From Planctomycetota bacterium (GTDB lineage: Bacteria > Planctomycetota > UBA1135 > GCA-002686595): a stretch of 64,000 nt of DNA. The notes beneath the pieces were generated by a model. It made no database searches. It was not told the DNA's origin and saw only the letters and a program-made list of their open reading frames with translations. Numbering within the stretch: position 1 is the first letter of the stretch; each line of letters starts with the position of its first letter. The position numbers were made by a program, and so were the translations under genes. The DNA is taken from assembly GCA_016795205.1 (NCBI GenBank), contig JAEUHZ010000026.1, positions 1 to 64,000 on the forward strand, in the 5' to 3' direction. Positions 9,149 to 17,971 of this stretch are shown here, piece after piece.

Positions 9149-9649
9149 CTGCCCCCCTGCCACTCCTCGATGACTCCCGGGCTGCCACCCGGGATTGCCC
9201 CTCGGATCGGGAGGGTGGTGGCGGGATCCTGAGCTGGGCACCCAGAAACTTCGAAATTGCATTCGGTGAACGCGGGCGGTTCCGCGGGGCGCCGAGCCGG
9301 AGGGGGAGGCCAAGCACGAATCCTGTGCGATGCGCCGCGATCCCGCAACCCGCCTTGCGGGAAGTTCCTTCCACGCTTCGCGGTCCGGGCGTGCGTCGGC
9401 ACCCCCGCAGCGCGGGAGCAGGGAGTCGCGGGAGAACAGAGTGCGGGTGCACAGGCCGCGGGTGCACAGTGGCGCATCTGCACGGTGGCACAGGTGCGCG
9501 GTGGCGCAGGTGCGCTGCGCCGGAGGATTCGACGCGCGAGGTGTGGGCCCGAGTGCAGCGCGGCACTCCGCGGCCCCGGTCCGTTCGCGATCCGGCGGAG
9601 CCTCGCTCGAGGCTCTCCCGCGGCCTGGGATTCCCGAGGCGGCCCGCAA
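9149..9649. other. Gene-free stretch upstream of the propeller gene
   Basis: About 500 bases with no convincing gene. It serves as leader/promoter region for the minus-strand propeller gene. An AT-richer patch at about 9245-9265 stands out against the GC-rich background and may mark the promoter, but I could not assign clear -35 and -10 boxes. A small repeat cluster at 9440-9514 is listed separately. Confidence 0.5.
9483..9514. repeat. Tandem 16-bp repeat
   Basis: Two adjacent copies of a 16-base unit (CGGTGGCACAGGTGCG, then the same with one A to G change) follow two looser GGGTGCACAG copies starting near 9445. Non-coding; no function evident. Confidence 0.6.
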
Positions 9650-9693
9650 CGCCGAGGGCGCGCGCCGGGGAATCCCGGCGCGCGCCCTCGGCG
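9650..9693 (-). terminator. Strong terminator-like hairpin after the secretin pair
   Basis: A perfect 20-base inverted repeat (arms 9650-9669 and 9674-9693) around a GAAT tetraloop, located 44 bases past the stop of the second secretin gene. All stem pairs are perfect and nearly all are G-C. No U tract follows on the minus strand, so it may act as an mRNA 3'-end stabiliser as well as a terminator. Confidence 0.7.
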
Positions 9694-9736
9694 CGACGCG
9701 CGCGCGTCGCGCGGCGCAAGCCTGACTCAACGCGGC

Positions 9737-12325
9737 TCAGCGCTGCTCGATGCGGCGCAGCTCGTCGCGCACGTCCGTGATCCGCGCGCGGATCAGGATG
9801 ACCAGCGAGCGGTTCTCGTCGCTGTAGCCCTCGTTCTTGAAGAAGAAGCCCACGATCGGGATCTTCGCGAACCAGGGCACCTCGGCGCGACGCTCGATGC
9901 TCCGCACGCGCGAGAGTCCGCCCAGCATGAGCGAGCCGCCGTCGGGGATCGTGGCGGTCGTGAACACGCTCTGGACCTCGAGCTCGGGCAGCTGGAACGT
10001 GATCGGCGACGTGTTGCCGCCCAGCGTCGAGCTGAAGTTGCGCAGGGCGACGACCTTGGCGACCGTCGGCTGGACCTCGAGGGTCAGGTACTTGCGGTCG
10101 TGGTGGATCGTCGGACGGACGTCCAGGACGATGCCCTCCTGGAGGACGTTGATCTGCGGATCGGCGACCGCCTGGAACTGGGCGACCTCGACGTCGAAGT
10201 CCTGGATGTAGGCGCGTTGGTTGACGACCGTGACGTAGGCGCGCTGGGTGTTGTGCACCGAGAGCACCTGGTCGTTCACGAGCTGGATCTTGGACGTCTT
10301 CTCGACGGCGCGGAGGATCGCCGAGAGCTGCAGATCCTCGAGGAACGTGAGCTGGTAGGTCAGGCCGCCGATCGTGCTGAGCTGGCTGCCCAGCGCGGAG
10401 CCGAAGAAGTTCTGCGTCGTGGCGCGGAAGTCACCGTCCTGGCCATCGTCGTAGAACGCGCCGGCCGACGGTGCGCCAGCGGCGTTCGTGCCTTCCGTGC
10501 CCGTGCCGCCGTTGTCGAGGCCGCGGCTGGCTTGGTCCTCGAGGCCGTTCGTGACGTCCGAGACCGTGACGTTGTCCAGGCCGCGGAAGTCGACGCCGAT
10601 CTCCTGGATCCAGTTCTGGGCCACGGTCAGGAACTTGGACTCGATCGTGACGAGCGAGGAGCTGAAGCGCCGCAGGTCCTCCAGGAACGTGCGCACCTGC
10701 TCCTGCACCTCGGGCGTGTGGTTGATCACGATGAAGCCCTCGCCGGCCTCGATCGAGACGCCCTCGTCCTGCCAGGTGCCGACCGCGACGTTCTCCTGGA
10801 TCAGGGTCGCCAGGTCACCCGGCTCGAGGATGCGCGGCTTCTCGCCGATCCCGCCGAAAGGGCCGCCGCCGTCGTCGTCCTGGAGCTCGTCCAGGAGGCG
10901 GATGCGGTCGATGCGCGGCCCCATGAAGTCCGTCAGGCCCATGACCAGGTCCTGGACGTCGTGGTTCACGACCACCGGCTGGCTGCGCGCCTTCTCCTTG
11001 GTCGTGACCAGCACGGCCTCGTGACGCACGGTCCAGGTGACGTTCTCGCCGGCCATCTTCGTGATCAGGTTGAGCGCCTGCTCGACCGTGATCTTGTTCT
11101 CGAAGGAGAAGGTGAACACGGTCCCGGCGTCGCCGGCTGCGGCCTCCGCCGCGGGATCCACCACGATCGGCGCGCCCGTCTGGAGGCGGACCACGTCGAT
11201 CACGGCCCGCAGGCTCTCGACGTCGCGGATGCCCGTGATCGAGAGCGTCTTCTGGCGCAGCTCCTCGCGCAGCTTGATCTCGCCGGGATCGATCTTGGCC
11301 GTCAGATCGAGGCCCGGGCGACGCGCGCGCAGGGCCGTCATCGCGTTCCACTTGTCCGCGTCGGGCAAGGTGATGACGTCCGTGTAGGGGACCTGCATCT
11401 CCTTCATCGACTCGCGCCAACGGCGGAACTGCTCGGCCTTGCGCTCCAGGTAGTCCTTGCGGACTTGCGTGCGGCCGGCGCGGAAGGCCGAGTCCTTGAG
11501 CTCGCGGGCCTTCTCGTTGCGCGGCTCGAGGCGCAGGGCCTCGCCGGCCAGGCGCTCGGACTCCTCGTAGTCGCCGCGCTCGAAGGCGTCGATCGACTGC
11601 TGCAGCACGGCGTTCACGACCATGGCGCGCTGACCGGCCTGCGCGGCCTCGCGGGTCCGCAGCTCGTCGGCCGCGCGCTGACGGGCGGCCGCCAGGCTGG
11701 CCTTCTCGGCCTCCGCGCGCTGGGTGCGGACCTGCTCGAGCATGGTGCGGGCCTCGGCGTCGAGGCCCTTCCAGTCGATCGAGTAGGGCGCGAAGCGCAC
11801 CGCGTTGTTGGCCACCTCGAGCTCGGCGATGGCCGCCTGGTAGTCGCCGCGGGCCACGTTCGCGCGGGCCTTGGCCAGCGCGTCCTGGACCTCGGCCTTG
11901 AGCTGCTGGACGCGCAGCGCGTACTCGGCCTGCATGTCGCTGCCGACCGACTGTCCGCTGGCGACCGGGTCGCCCTGCATCGCGCGGATGCGGGCGCGCA
12001 GATCGCGCGCCTTGGGGCTTTCGGGATCGATCAGCAGGGCGGCCTCGACCTCGCGCCGCGCGTCGTCGAGGCGCAGCTCCTGCAGCAGGCGCTCGCCGTT
12101 GACCAGGTGCTGCTCGAGGAGGAAGGCGTTGCGCTGCTTGGCGAGCTCCAGCGCCCGCGCGTCCTGCGAGAGCTGGCCGGACCCCTCCTGCGCGAGCGGC
12201 TCGGCCGTGGCCTCCGGAGCCGGCCGGGACTCGGGATCCGTCGCGGTGGCGACGGTGCCGGGCGTGCCGCAGCCGGCGGCGGCCAGGAGGAGGCCCAGCG
12301 TCCAAACGTTCTGTTGCGTCGTCAT
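9737..12325 (-). CDS. Secretin-domain outer-membrane lipoprotein with N-terminal TPR region (paralogue 2)
   Basis: 862 residues. A lipoprotein signal (LLLAAAGC, lipid Cys at residue 19) is followed by a helical, TPR-like region (about 45-260), an N-domain of STN/secretin_N type (around ITVEQALNLITKMAGENVTW) and a C-terminal secretin domain (about 560-862). The secretin domain ends in the usual pattern VPWFAKIPIVGFFFKNEG followed by a LVILIRARI strand. Such proteins form gated outer-membrane rings in type II secretion, type IV pili or related machines. No other secretion or pilus gene is nearby. It is second in a tandem pair with a clear paralogue, 61 bases apart. Confidence 0.85.
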   Translation of the reverse strand: MTTQQNVWTLGLLLAAAGCGTPGTVATATDPESRPAPEATAEPLAQEGSGQLSQDARALELAKQRNAFLLEQHLVNGERLLQELRLDDARREVEAALLIDPESPKARDLRARIRAMQGDPVASGQSVGSDMQAEYALRVQQLKAEVQDALAKARANVARGDYQAAIAELEVANNAVRFAPYSIDWKGLDAEARTMLEQVRTQRAEAEKASLAAARQRAADELRTREAAQAGQRAMVVNAVLQQSIDAFERGDYEESERLAGEALRLEPRNEKARELKDSAFRAGRTQVRKDYLERKAEQFRRWRESMKEMQVPYTDVITLPDADKWNAMTALRARRPGLDLTAKIDPGEIKLREELRQKTLSITGIRDVESLRAVIDVVRLQTGAPIVVDPAAEAAAGDAGTVFTFSFENKITVEQALNLITKMAGENVTWTVRHEAVLVTTKEKARSQPVVVNHDVQDLVMGLTDFMGPRIDRIRLLDELQDDDGGGPFGGIGEKPRILEPGDLATLIQENVAVGTWQDEGVSIEAGEGFIVINHTPEVQEQVRTFLEDLRRFSSSLVTIESKFLTVAQNWIQEIGVDFRGLDNVTVSDVTNGLEDQASRGLDNGGTGTEGTNAAGAPSAGAFYDDGQDGDFRATTQNFFGSALGSQLSTIGGLTYQLTFLEDLQLSAILRAVEKTSKIQLVNDQVLSVHNTQRAYVTVVNQRAYIQDFDVEVAQFQAVADPQINVLQEGIVLDVRPTIHHDRKYLTLEVQPTVAKVVALRNFSSTLGGNTSPITFQLPELEVQSVFTTATIPDGGSLMLGGLSRVRSIERRAEVPWFAKIPIVGFFFKNEGYSDENRSLVILIRARITDVRDELRRIEQR

Positions 12326-12386
12326 CGTTCCGTGCTCGTCGAGTCGGGGCTCGTCAGGGGGGACGTGTGGAGGGCTCCGGTGGGGC

Positions 12387-15020
12387 TCACTGACCGACCT
12401 TGGGCGGCGCGATCTGCACGGGAGTCGGCTCCGACTCCTGCGGGATCACGATGTTCGCCTTGAGCAGGATGAGGAGCTTGCGGTTCGAGACGTACTTGCC
12501 CTGGCGATTGAAGAAGAAGCTGACCAGGGGAATCTTGTTCAGGATCGGCACGCCCGAGGCGAGGTCCTGCTTGTCGGAGATCTTGAGGCCGCCGAGCAGG
12601 ACCGTGCCGCCGTCCGGCATCGGGATCGAGGTCCGGACGCGCTGGTACTCGACCTCGGGCAGTTGGATCGTCACCGAGTTCTGCGAACCGAGCGTGGTGA
12701 CGACCTCGCGGATCGGGCGCTTCAAGGTCGCGATCGTCGGGCGCAGCTCGAGCGTGATGAAGCGCCGGTCGGCCGAGATCACGGGGCGGACGTCCAGCAC
12801 GACGCCGTCCTGGACCACGTTCACGATCGGATCGGCGATCGAGGCCGCCTGCGCGATCTCGACGTTGAAGTCCTGCACGTAGGCGACGTGATTGACGACC
12901 GACAGGTTGCCGCGCGCCGTGTTGTGGACGCTGATCCGCGGGCTCGTGACCAGCTCGACGCGTTCCGACTTGCTGACGGCGCGCAGGATCATCTCGAGCT
13001 GGATGTCGTTCAGGTAGGTCCACTGGAACGACAGGCCGCCGGAGCCGGTCAGCACGTTCTCGTCACCGAGCGCGGTGTCGTAGAGCTCCTCGACCCGGGC
13101 TCGCATCTGCTGGTTCGACGCCTTGTCGTAGAAGGCGCCCGAGTCCGTGCCTTGGCCGATCTCGCGGCCCAGGTCCTGCTGCGTCGAGGCGTTGCCGAAG
13201 TCGTTGAAGAAGTCGTTCGAGCCCAGGCCGGGCTGGCCCAGGCCGCGGAAGTCGACGCCGATGTCCTCCAGGAAGTTGTCCTCGACGGACAGGAAGCGCG
13301 CCTGGATGTCGACCAGGATGCCGGTCGCCTCGCGCAGGTCGCGCAGCAAGCGCTCGATCTGGGCGTGCACCTCGGGCGTCTGGTTCACGACCATCGTCCC
13401 GCCGCTGATGCGCAGCGAGTTCTGCGGGTCGGCTTCCCAGGAGGCGGGGGCCACGTTGTTCCGGATCAAGGTGTCGAGCGCGTCGCCCGTGATCACGTTG
13501 GCCTCGCGCTCGGTGAGTTCCTCCTCCTCGAGTTGCGCGCCGCCCGAGGGCGACACGTTCATCTCGCGGCCGGGGAAGTCGGGGACCGGCCGGATCAGGT
13601 CCTGGACGCCGTACATGCGCAGGACCTGGCCGCCCTTGAGCTCGTCCTTGGTGACGAACATCACGACGCCGTTCTCGACCTTCCAGCGCAGGCTCTCGCT
13701 GATCTCGGCGATCAGGTCGAGGACCTTGCGGACGCTGCGCGCCGGCAGGTCCAGCTTGATCGTGCGCTGCTCCTCGTCGAGGTCCTGCGTGACCTTGGGG
13801 CTGATCAGGAAGTTCACGCCCGTGACCGTCTGCAGGAAGCTCGCGACCTCCTCGAGGGCCGAGCCGTCGCCGTCGGGGCCCAGGAACTTGGGCTCGAACA
13901 CGCGCTGATCGAGGATGTCGAGCACCGCCTGCTTGTCCTGGGCGACGGACAGGTCGAGCGGGCTGAACTCCAGCGGCTTGCGCTGGCTGACGACGCGCCA
14001 ACGCTTGAGGTCGTCGAACTCGAGCGTCGAGATCTGGGGCACGTCCATCGTGTCCAGCTCCTCGAACGTGCGGATCCACTGCTCGCGATAGTCGCGGCGG
14101 ATCGTCTCGTCGGCCTTGGCGTGCCGCATCTCCTGCGCGATGCCGCGCAGGTCCTTGGCGGCGGCGTTGTTGGGGTCCTCGAGCAGGATCTGCGTCGTGA
14201 TCGACTCGGCGCGCTCGTAGTCCTCGTTCAGGAAGGCCGTGCGCGCGCTGGCGAACAGCTCGTTCTGGCGGTCCTGGTGGCTCTGGCGCGCGGCCTCCTC
14301 GGCGCGGCGCTTGGTCTCCTCGGCCTGCGTCGCGGCCAGTCGCGCCTCCTCGGCGCGGCCCTCCTCGGACAGGCGCACGGCCGTCTCGAGCTCGCCGCGG
14401 ACCAGCTTGGCGTCGAGCGAGTCCGTGGCGATCAGCGGGTTGTAGCGCAGGATGATCTCGGCCTGCCGGTACTGCTCGACCGCCGTGGCGTAGTCGCCCT
14501 GGGCCAACGCGTTCTTGGCGCGGATGCGGGCGTCCTCGGCCGCCATGCGCGCCTGGCTGCGGCGCACGACCTCGCGCTGGGCCGCGTCCTCGAGGAACGA
14601 GCCCGCCGTCTGGTAGCGGTCGCCGAGCAGCGCCTCGACCTTGCGCAGTTGGGTGCGCGCCGCCTGGCTCGAGGTGTCGAGGTCGAGCGCATTGGCGAAC
14701 GCCGTCAGCGCGCCCTCGAGGTCGCCCCGCTCGAGCAGCCGGTTGCCCTCCTCGAGGAACTGTCCGGCCAGGAACTGCTGCTGCTGGCGCAGGCGCGCCG
14801 CGCGTTGCGCGTCGGCGCCGACCCCCTCCTGGAGCGGCAGGGAACCCGGTTCGGCCGTGCCCGCGGCATCGAACGCGAGCGCCGCAGGATCGGCCGCGGC
14901 CTGGACCACGGTGGTCTCCGCGGCGCGCGATCCCGCGGCTTGCTCCGCGCTGGATCCGGACGTGGTGCAGGAGCAGGGGAGCGCCGCGAGGAGCGGGACG
15001 AGGAGGAGCCTGTGCTGCAT
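12387..15020 (-). CDS. Secretin-domain outer-membrane lipoprotein with N-terminal TPR region (paralogue 1)
   Basis: 877 residues from ATG at 15020, chosen because it opens a lipoprotein signal (LLLVPLLAALPCSC); a longer in-frame extension has no signal-like start. The order is a TPR/helical region (about 60-290), N-domains (KVLDLIAEISESLRWKVENG) and a secretin domain (about 560-860) with GVPILNKIPLVSFFFNRQ and a LLILLKANI strand. Architecture and order match the downstream paralogue, so the pair looks like an old duplication. The two could form a mixed or alternative outer-membrane channel. Confidence 0.86.
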   Translation of the reverse strand: MQHRLLLVPLLAALPCSCTTSGSSAEQAAGSRAAETTVVQAAADPAALAFDAAGTAEPGSLPLQEGVGADAQRAARLRQQQQFLAGQFLEEGNRLLERGDLEGALTAFANALDLDTSSQAARTQLRKVEALLGDRYQTAGSFLEDAAQREVVRRSQARMAAEDARIRAKNALAQGDYATAVEQYRQAEIILRYNPLIATDSLDAKLVRGELETAVRLSEEGRAEEARLAATQAEETKRRAEEAARQSHQDRQNELFASARTAFLNEDYERAESITTQILLEDPNNAAAKDLRGIAQEMRHAKADETIRRDYREQWIRTFEELDTMDVPQISTLEFDDLKRWRVVSQRKPLEFSPLDLSVAQDKQAVLDILDQRVFEPKFLGPDGDGSALEEVASFLQTVTGVNFLISPKVTQDLDEEQRTIKLDLPARSVRKVLDLIAEISESLRWKVENGVVMFVTKDELKGGQVLRMYGVQDLIRPVPDFPGREMNVSPSGGAQLEEEELTEREANVITGDALDTLIRNNVAPASWEADPQNSLRISGGTMVVNQTPEVHAQIERLLRDLREATGILVDIQARFLSVEDNFLEDIGVDFRGLGQPGLGSNDFFNDFGNASTQQDLGREIGQGTDSGAFYDKASNQQMRARVEELYDTALGDENVLTGSGGLSFQWTYLNDIQLEMILRAVSKSERVELVTSPRISVHNTARGNLSVVNHVAYVQDFNVEIAQAASIADPIVNVVQDGVVLDVRPVISADRRFITLELRPTIATLKRPIREVVTTLGSQNSVTIQLPEVEYQRVRTSIPMPDGGTVLLGGLKISDKQDLASGVPILNKIPLVSFFFNRQGKYVSNRKLLILLKANIVIPQESEPTPVQIAPPKVGQ

Positions 15021-15613
15021 GGGTTCAGAGACCAGGGAGCGTTTCGGAGCCGATCGGCACGACGGGAAGGAGCACCGCGGGCGACATGTCCGTCGCCAGC
15101 GCGGAACGCGGTTCACCGAGCAGCCGGGGTTCTTGGGTCAACGTGGGGGGGCGTCGTCGGTCCGGCGCGGGGCCCACGCGCCCCGGCGGGGCGCTCGCGG
15201 ATGCGACCTCGGAAGCCGAGCGAGCCGCAGGGAGCAGGTTCTCCAGGTGCGGGGCTCGGGACGCCGAGGGGGGGGACGTCGCGTCGTCTTCAGCAGGCAT
15301 GCGGGGCGCCTCGCCACGCGCGGACCACGGCTCGGGGGACGGCGCGACGCGCGCGCCGGTGACACGCGCGCGCACCGGAACGCCGCTCGCCGGCGATGCA
15401 CGCCGGCAGTGGGCAGCGCGTGGACGGTGCGCGCGGAACGTCGATCGAGCTGTGGACGCGCGGGAGAAGAATCCCGGGTCGGTCAGAGCGGGCGGGGAGC
15501 TTACCGGCGCTGCACAGGAGCGTCAACGCCGCGCAAGGACCTCGTTCGGCGCGCCCGAGACCCGCGGGGGACCCGGGGCGCGACCGGCGCTCTACCCCGC
15601 GCCCGCGCAGCGG
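15021..15613. other. Long leader/intergenic region before the secretin operon
   Basis: About 590 bases with no gene I can support. It holds the candidate promoter at 15498-15526, which would give the secretin mRNA a leader of roughly 470 bases. Short inverted repeats occur (for example CCGGTG at 15356-15361 with CACCGG at 15373-15378), but no recognised riboswitch was found. Confidence 0.45.
15498..15526 (-). promoter_or_regulatory. Candidate sigma-70-type promoter for the secretin pair
   Basis: On the minus strand, TTGACG (15526-15521), a 17-base spacer, then TAAGCT (15503-15498). It lies just past the stop of the uracil-DNA glycosylase gene and faces the secretin genes. Motif match only. 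Confidence 0.4.
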
Positions 15614-16582
15614 TTACGCGGGTGTCGTGGGGCCCGGTTCCGAGCCCGTGGCGCGCGGCGGCAGTGGGATGCCGGCCGTCTGCATGGCGAGCTGGATGTC
15701 CTTCCAGCACTCCTTCTTCTCGCCCGGGCTGCGCAGCAGGTAGGCCGGGTGGAAGGTCGGGACGACGGGACGGCCGCGGACGTCGTGAACCCGCCCGCGC
15801 ATCTGGCTCATGGGCGCGGTGAAGCCCAGGACGTGCATCGAGGCGTGCCGGCCCAGCGGGATCAGGATCCTGGGCCCCAGGAGCTCGATCTGCCGGTCGA
15901 GCCAGGGCGTGCAGATCGCCTTCTCCTCAGGGGTCGGCTCGCGGTTGTCCGGTGGCCGGCACTTGAGCACGTTCGCGATCCACACCTCGCGGCGCGCGAG
16001 GCCCATGCCCTTCGTGATGATGTCCGTGAGCAACTGCCCGGCACGGCCCACGAAGGGGATCCCCGTGCGGTCCTCGTCGGCGCCGGGGGCCTCGCCGATG
16101 AACAGCACGCCGCTCGCGCCCTCGCCGTCCTGGAAGACGGTCTGAGTGCGCGTCTGGCACAGCGCGCAGGCCTGGCACTGCGCCACGCCGGCCCGCAGGG
16201 TCGAAAGGTCGGGCGCGGACTGGGCCTGCGCCCGGACTTCGTCCGCGTCGCGCGCCGGGCCGGCGGCGATGGTCGGTCGGTACCCGTCGGCGGCGCGCGG
16301 CCGGTCTTGGGACGAGCGCGATGCGGGCCGCGGCCCGGCCGGCGGTCGGGGGCTCGCCGTGGGCGCGGTCGCGTCCGTGGCGCGCGCGGCGCCGGGCGCG
16401 GGCGGGGACGCGCGCGGCGCGTCCGTCGCGCCGGCGGGAGGCGGCGCGGCCGCCGCTTCCCCCGGGAGGGCGCCACCCAGGCGCCGCCGGCGGTTGGCCT
16501 GCCGGCGCAGGCCGCGCGCCAAGCGCTCGAGCTCCTCGCGGGGATCCGGCTCGTTCGAGGGGTCGCGCGTGTCGCGGTCCAT
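15614..16582 (-). CDS. Uracil-DNA glycosylase, family 4 (Fe-S)
   Basis: 322 residues; removes uracil from DNA in base-excision repair. The catalytic core occupies about residues 125-315. It has the Cys ligands of the family 4 cluster in CQACALC, NVLKCRPP and AICTPWL, the active-site motif FIGEAPGADEDRTGIPFVG and the substrate-binding motif TFHPAYLLR. The first ~120 residues are Arg/Pro/Ala-rich and probably disordered; such an N-terminal tail is seen in high-GC family 4 enzymes. The ATG at 16582 diverges from the TPR lipoprotein with 69 bases between. Confidence 0.92.
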   Translation of the reverse strand: MDRDTRDPSNEPDPREELERLARGLRRQANRRRRLGGALPGEAAAAPPPAGATDAPRASPPAPGAARATDATAPTASPRPPAGPRPASRSSQDRPRAADGYRPTIAAGPARDADEVRAQAQSAPDLSTLRAGVAQCQACALCQTRTQTVFQDGEGASGVLFIGEAPGADEDRTGIPFVGRAGQLLTDIITKGMGLARREVWIANVLKCRPPDNREPTPEEKAICTPWLDRQIELLGPRILIPLGRHASMHVLGFTAPMSQMRGRVHDVRGRPVVPTFHPAYLLRSPGEKKECWKDIQLAMQTAGIPLPPRATGSEPGPTTPA

Positions 16583-16651
16583 GGGCGCACTCTAGCAGCG
16601 CGCGGCGCGCGCGCTTGCGGGATCACGCGCCGATCGGGGATCCTCGTCGGG

Positions 16652-17971
16652 ATGCGCGCCCTCCGGCTCCTCGTCCCGACCCTCCCGCTCTTCGTCCTGG
16701 CCTGCGCGGAGGGCGGCACGGACACCCACGTCGGGGCTGCGCCGCTCGCGACCCCGGCGGCGCGCGCGGAGAGCGAGCGGGTGCCCGCGGCCGAGCGCGC
16801 GCCACGCTCGCTGGATCCGGCCGTGGTCGCGCTGCGCCGCGCGATCGAGTTCGGCGACGTCGAGCGCGCGCGCGCCGGGCTCGCGGCAGCCGAGAGCGCC
16901 GGGCCCGAGGCCGCGCTCCTGCGCGCGCGCCTCGCGAGCCTCGAGGGACGCGCCGTCGAGGCCATGCGGCTGGTCGAGGCCGCCAAGGCCGCGCGGCCGC
17001 GCGACCCCGACGTGTACGCGACCGCGGCCGAGATCTACGCCGCGCGCGACGCCTTCGACACGGCCTGGCGCGAGATCACGAGCGGCACGCAAGCCTGCGG
17101 GCCGGCGCCCGAGCTCGACCGCGCGCGGGGCGTGGCCTGGATCTCGCGCGAGGGCGGCGTCGAGCGCGGGCTCGCGGCCTTGCTCGCGGCGCGCGCGGCC
17201 GATCCGGGCTTGCCGTTCCTCGACCGCGCGCTGGGGCAGGCGCACCTGCTCATCGCCAAGGGCCACGCCAAGGCCGAGCGGGTGCCCGCGGCGCTGGCCG
17301 CCGTGCGCACCTCGCTCGAGCACGATCCCCTGGACCTCGACGCGCGCCGCTTCCTGTGCGACCTGTTGGCCGCCGCGGGCGACTTCGACGCGGCGCTGGC
17401 CGGCCTGCGCGCGCTCGTCGACGCGGGCGAGCCCCTGGCGGCCGAGCTCGCGCTGCTCGAGAAGCGCGCCGGATTCGCGCGGCTGCTCGCGGGCGACAAG
17501 GCCGGCGCCATCGACCACTTCCGCAGTGCGCGCGCCCTGGGCTTGACCGACGCGGAGCTCGCCAGCGCGGCGGACATCCTGCGCGAGGCGGCCCAGCGGC
17601 GCGTCGACGCGGGCATCGCCGCCTACGAGGCCAGCGAGCTGGAGCGCGCCGAGGTCGAGTTTCGCGCCGCGCTCGACCTCGACCCGGACGATCTGGCCGC
17701 CAAGAACCACCTCGCGACCGTGCGCTTCCGGCGCGGCGACCCCGCCGAGGCGGCGCGCCTGTGGCGGATCGTGCTCGAGATCGCGGCCAAGGAAGGGCTC
17801 GAGCTGCCCGAGCCCGTCCACGTGAACCTGGCGCAGGCCGAGATCCGCCGCGGCGAGCCCGCGGCCGCGCGCCGCGTGCTGGAGGACTACTTGCGGGCCT
17901 CGCCGCAGGGCGAGTGGGTGGGGGTCACGCGCACGGTGCTGGCGCAGCTCGAGACCGGCACACCGCGCTGA
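16652..17971 (+). CDS. TPR-repeat lipoprotein
   Basis: 439 residues. ATG at 16652 gives a lipoprotein signal (PLFVLAC, lipid Cys18). The remainder is almost all helical repeats of TPR type, such as LDRALGQAHLLIAKGHAKAE, a block beginning AGIAAYEASELERAEVEF and one including LDPDDLAAKNHLATVRFRRG. No enzymatic motif. Its stop codon abuts the stop of the converging TPR gene with no space between. Probably a periplasmic scaffold; specific function unknown. Confidence 0.75.
   Translation: MRALRLLVPTLPLFVLACAEGGTDTHVGAAPLATPAARAESERVPAAERAPRSLDPAVVALRRAIEFGDVERARAGLAAAESAGPEAALLRARLASLEGRAVEAMRLVEAAKAARPRDPDVYATAAEIYAARDAFDTAWREITSGTQACGPAPELDRARGVAWISREGGVERGLAALLAARAADPGLPFLDRALGQAHLLIAKGHAKAERVPAALAAVRTSLEHDPLDLDARRFLCDLLAAAGDFDAALAGLRALVDAGEPLAAELALLEKRAGFARLLAGDKAGAIDHFRSARALGLTDAELASAADILREAAQRRVDAGIAAYEASELERAEVEFRAALDLDPDDLAAKNHLATVRFRRGDPAEAARLWRIVLEIAAKEGLELPEPVHVNLAQAEIRRGEPAAARRVLEDYLRASPQGEWVGVTRTVLAQLETGTPR

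Noticed and set aside
9440-9514. Possible CRISPR-like repeats
   Set aside because: Units are adjacent with no spacers, and only two good copies.
9142-9780. Plus-strand frame of 212 codons in the intergenic stretch
   Set aside because: Arg-rich, no domain; it covers the hairpin and leader region of the propeller gene and overlaps its start.
15290-15526. Small minus-strand frame in the secretin leader
   Set aside because: Cys/Arg-rich, weak TTG start overlapping the promoter candidate, no conservation evidence.
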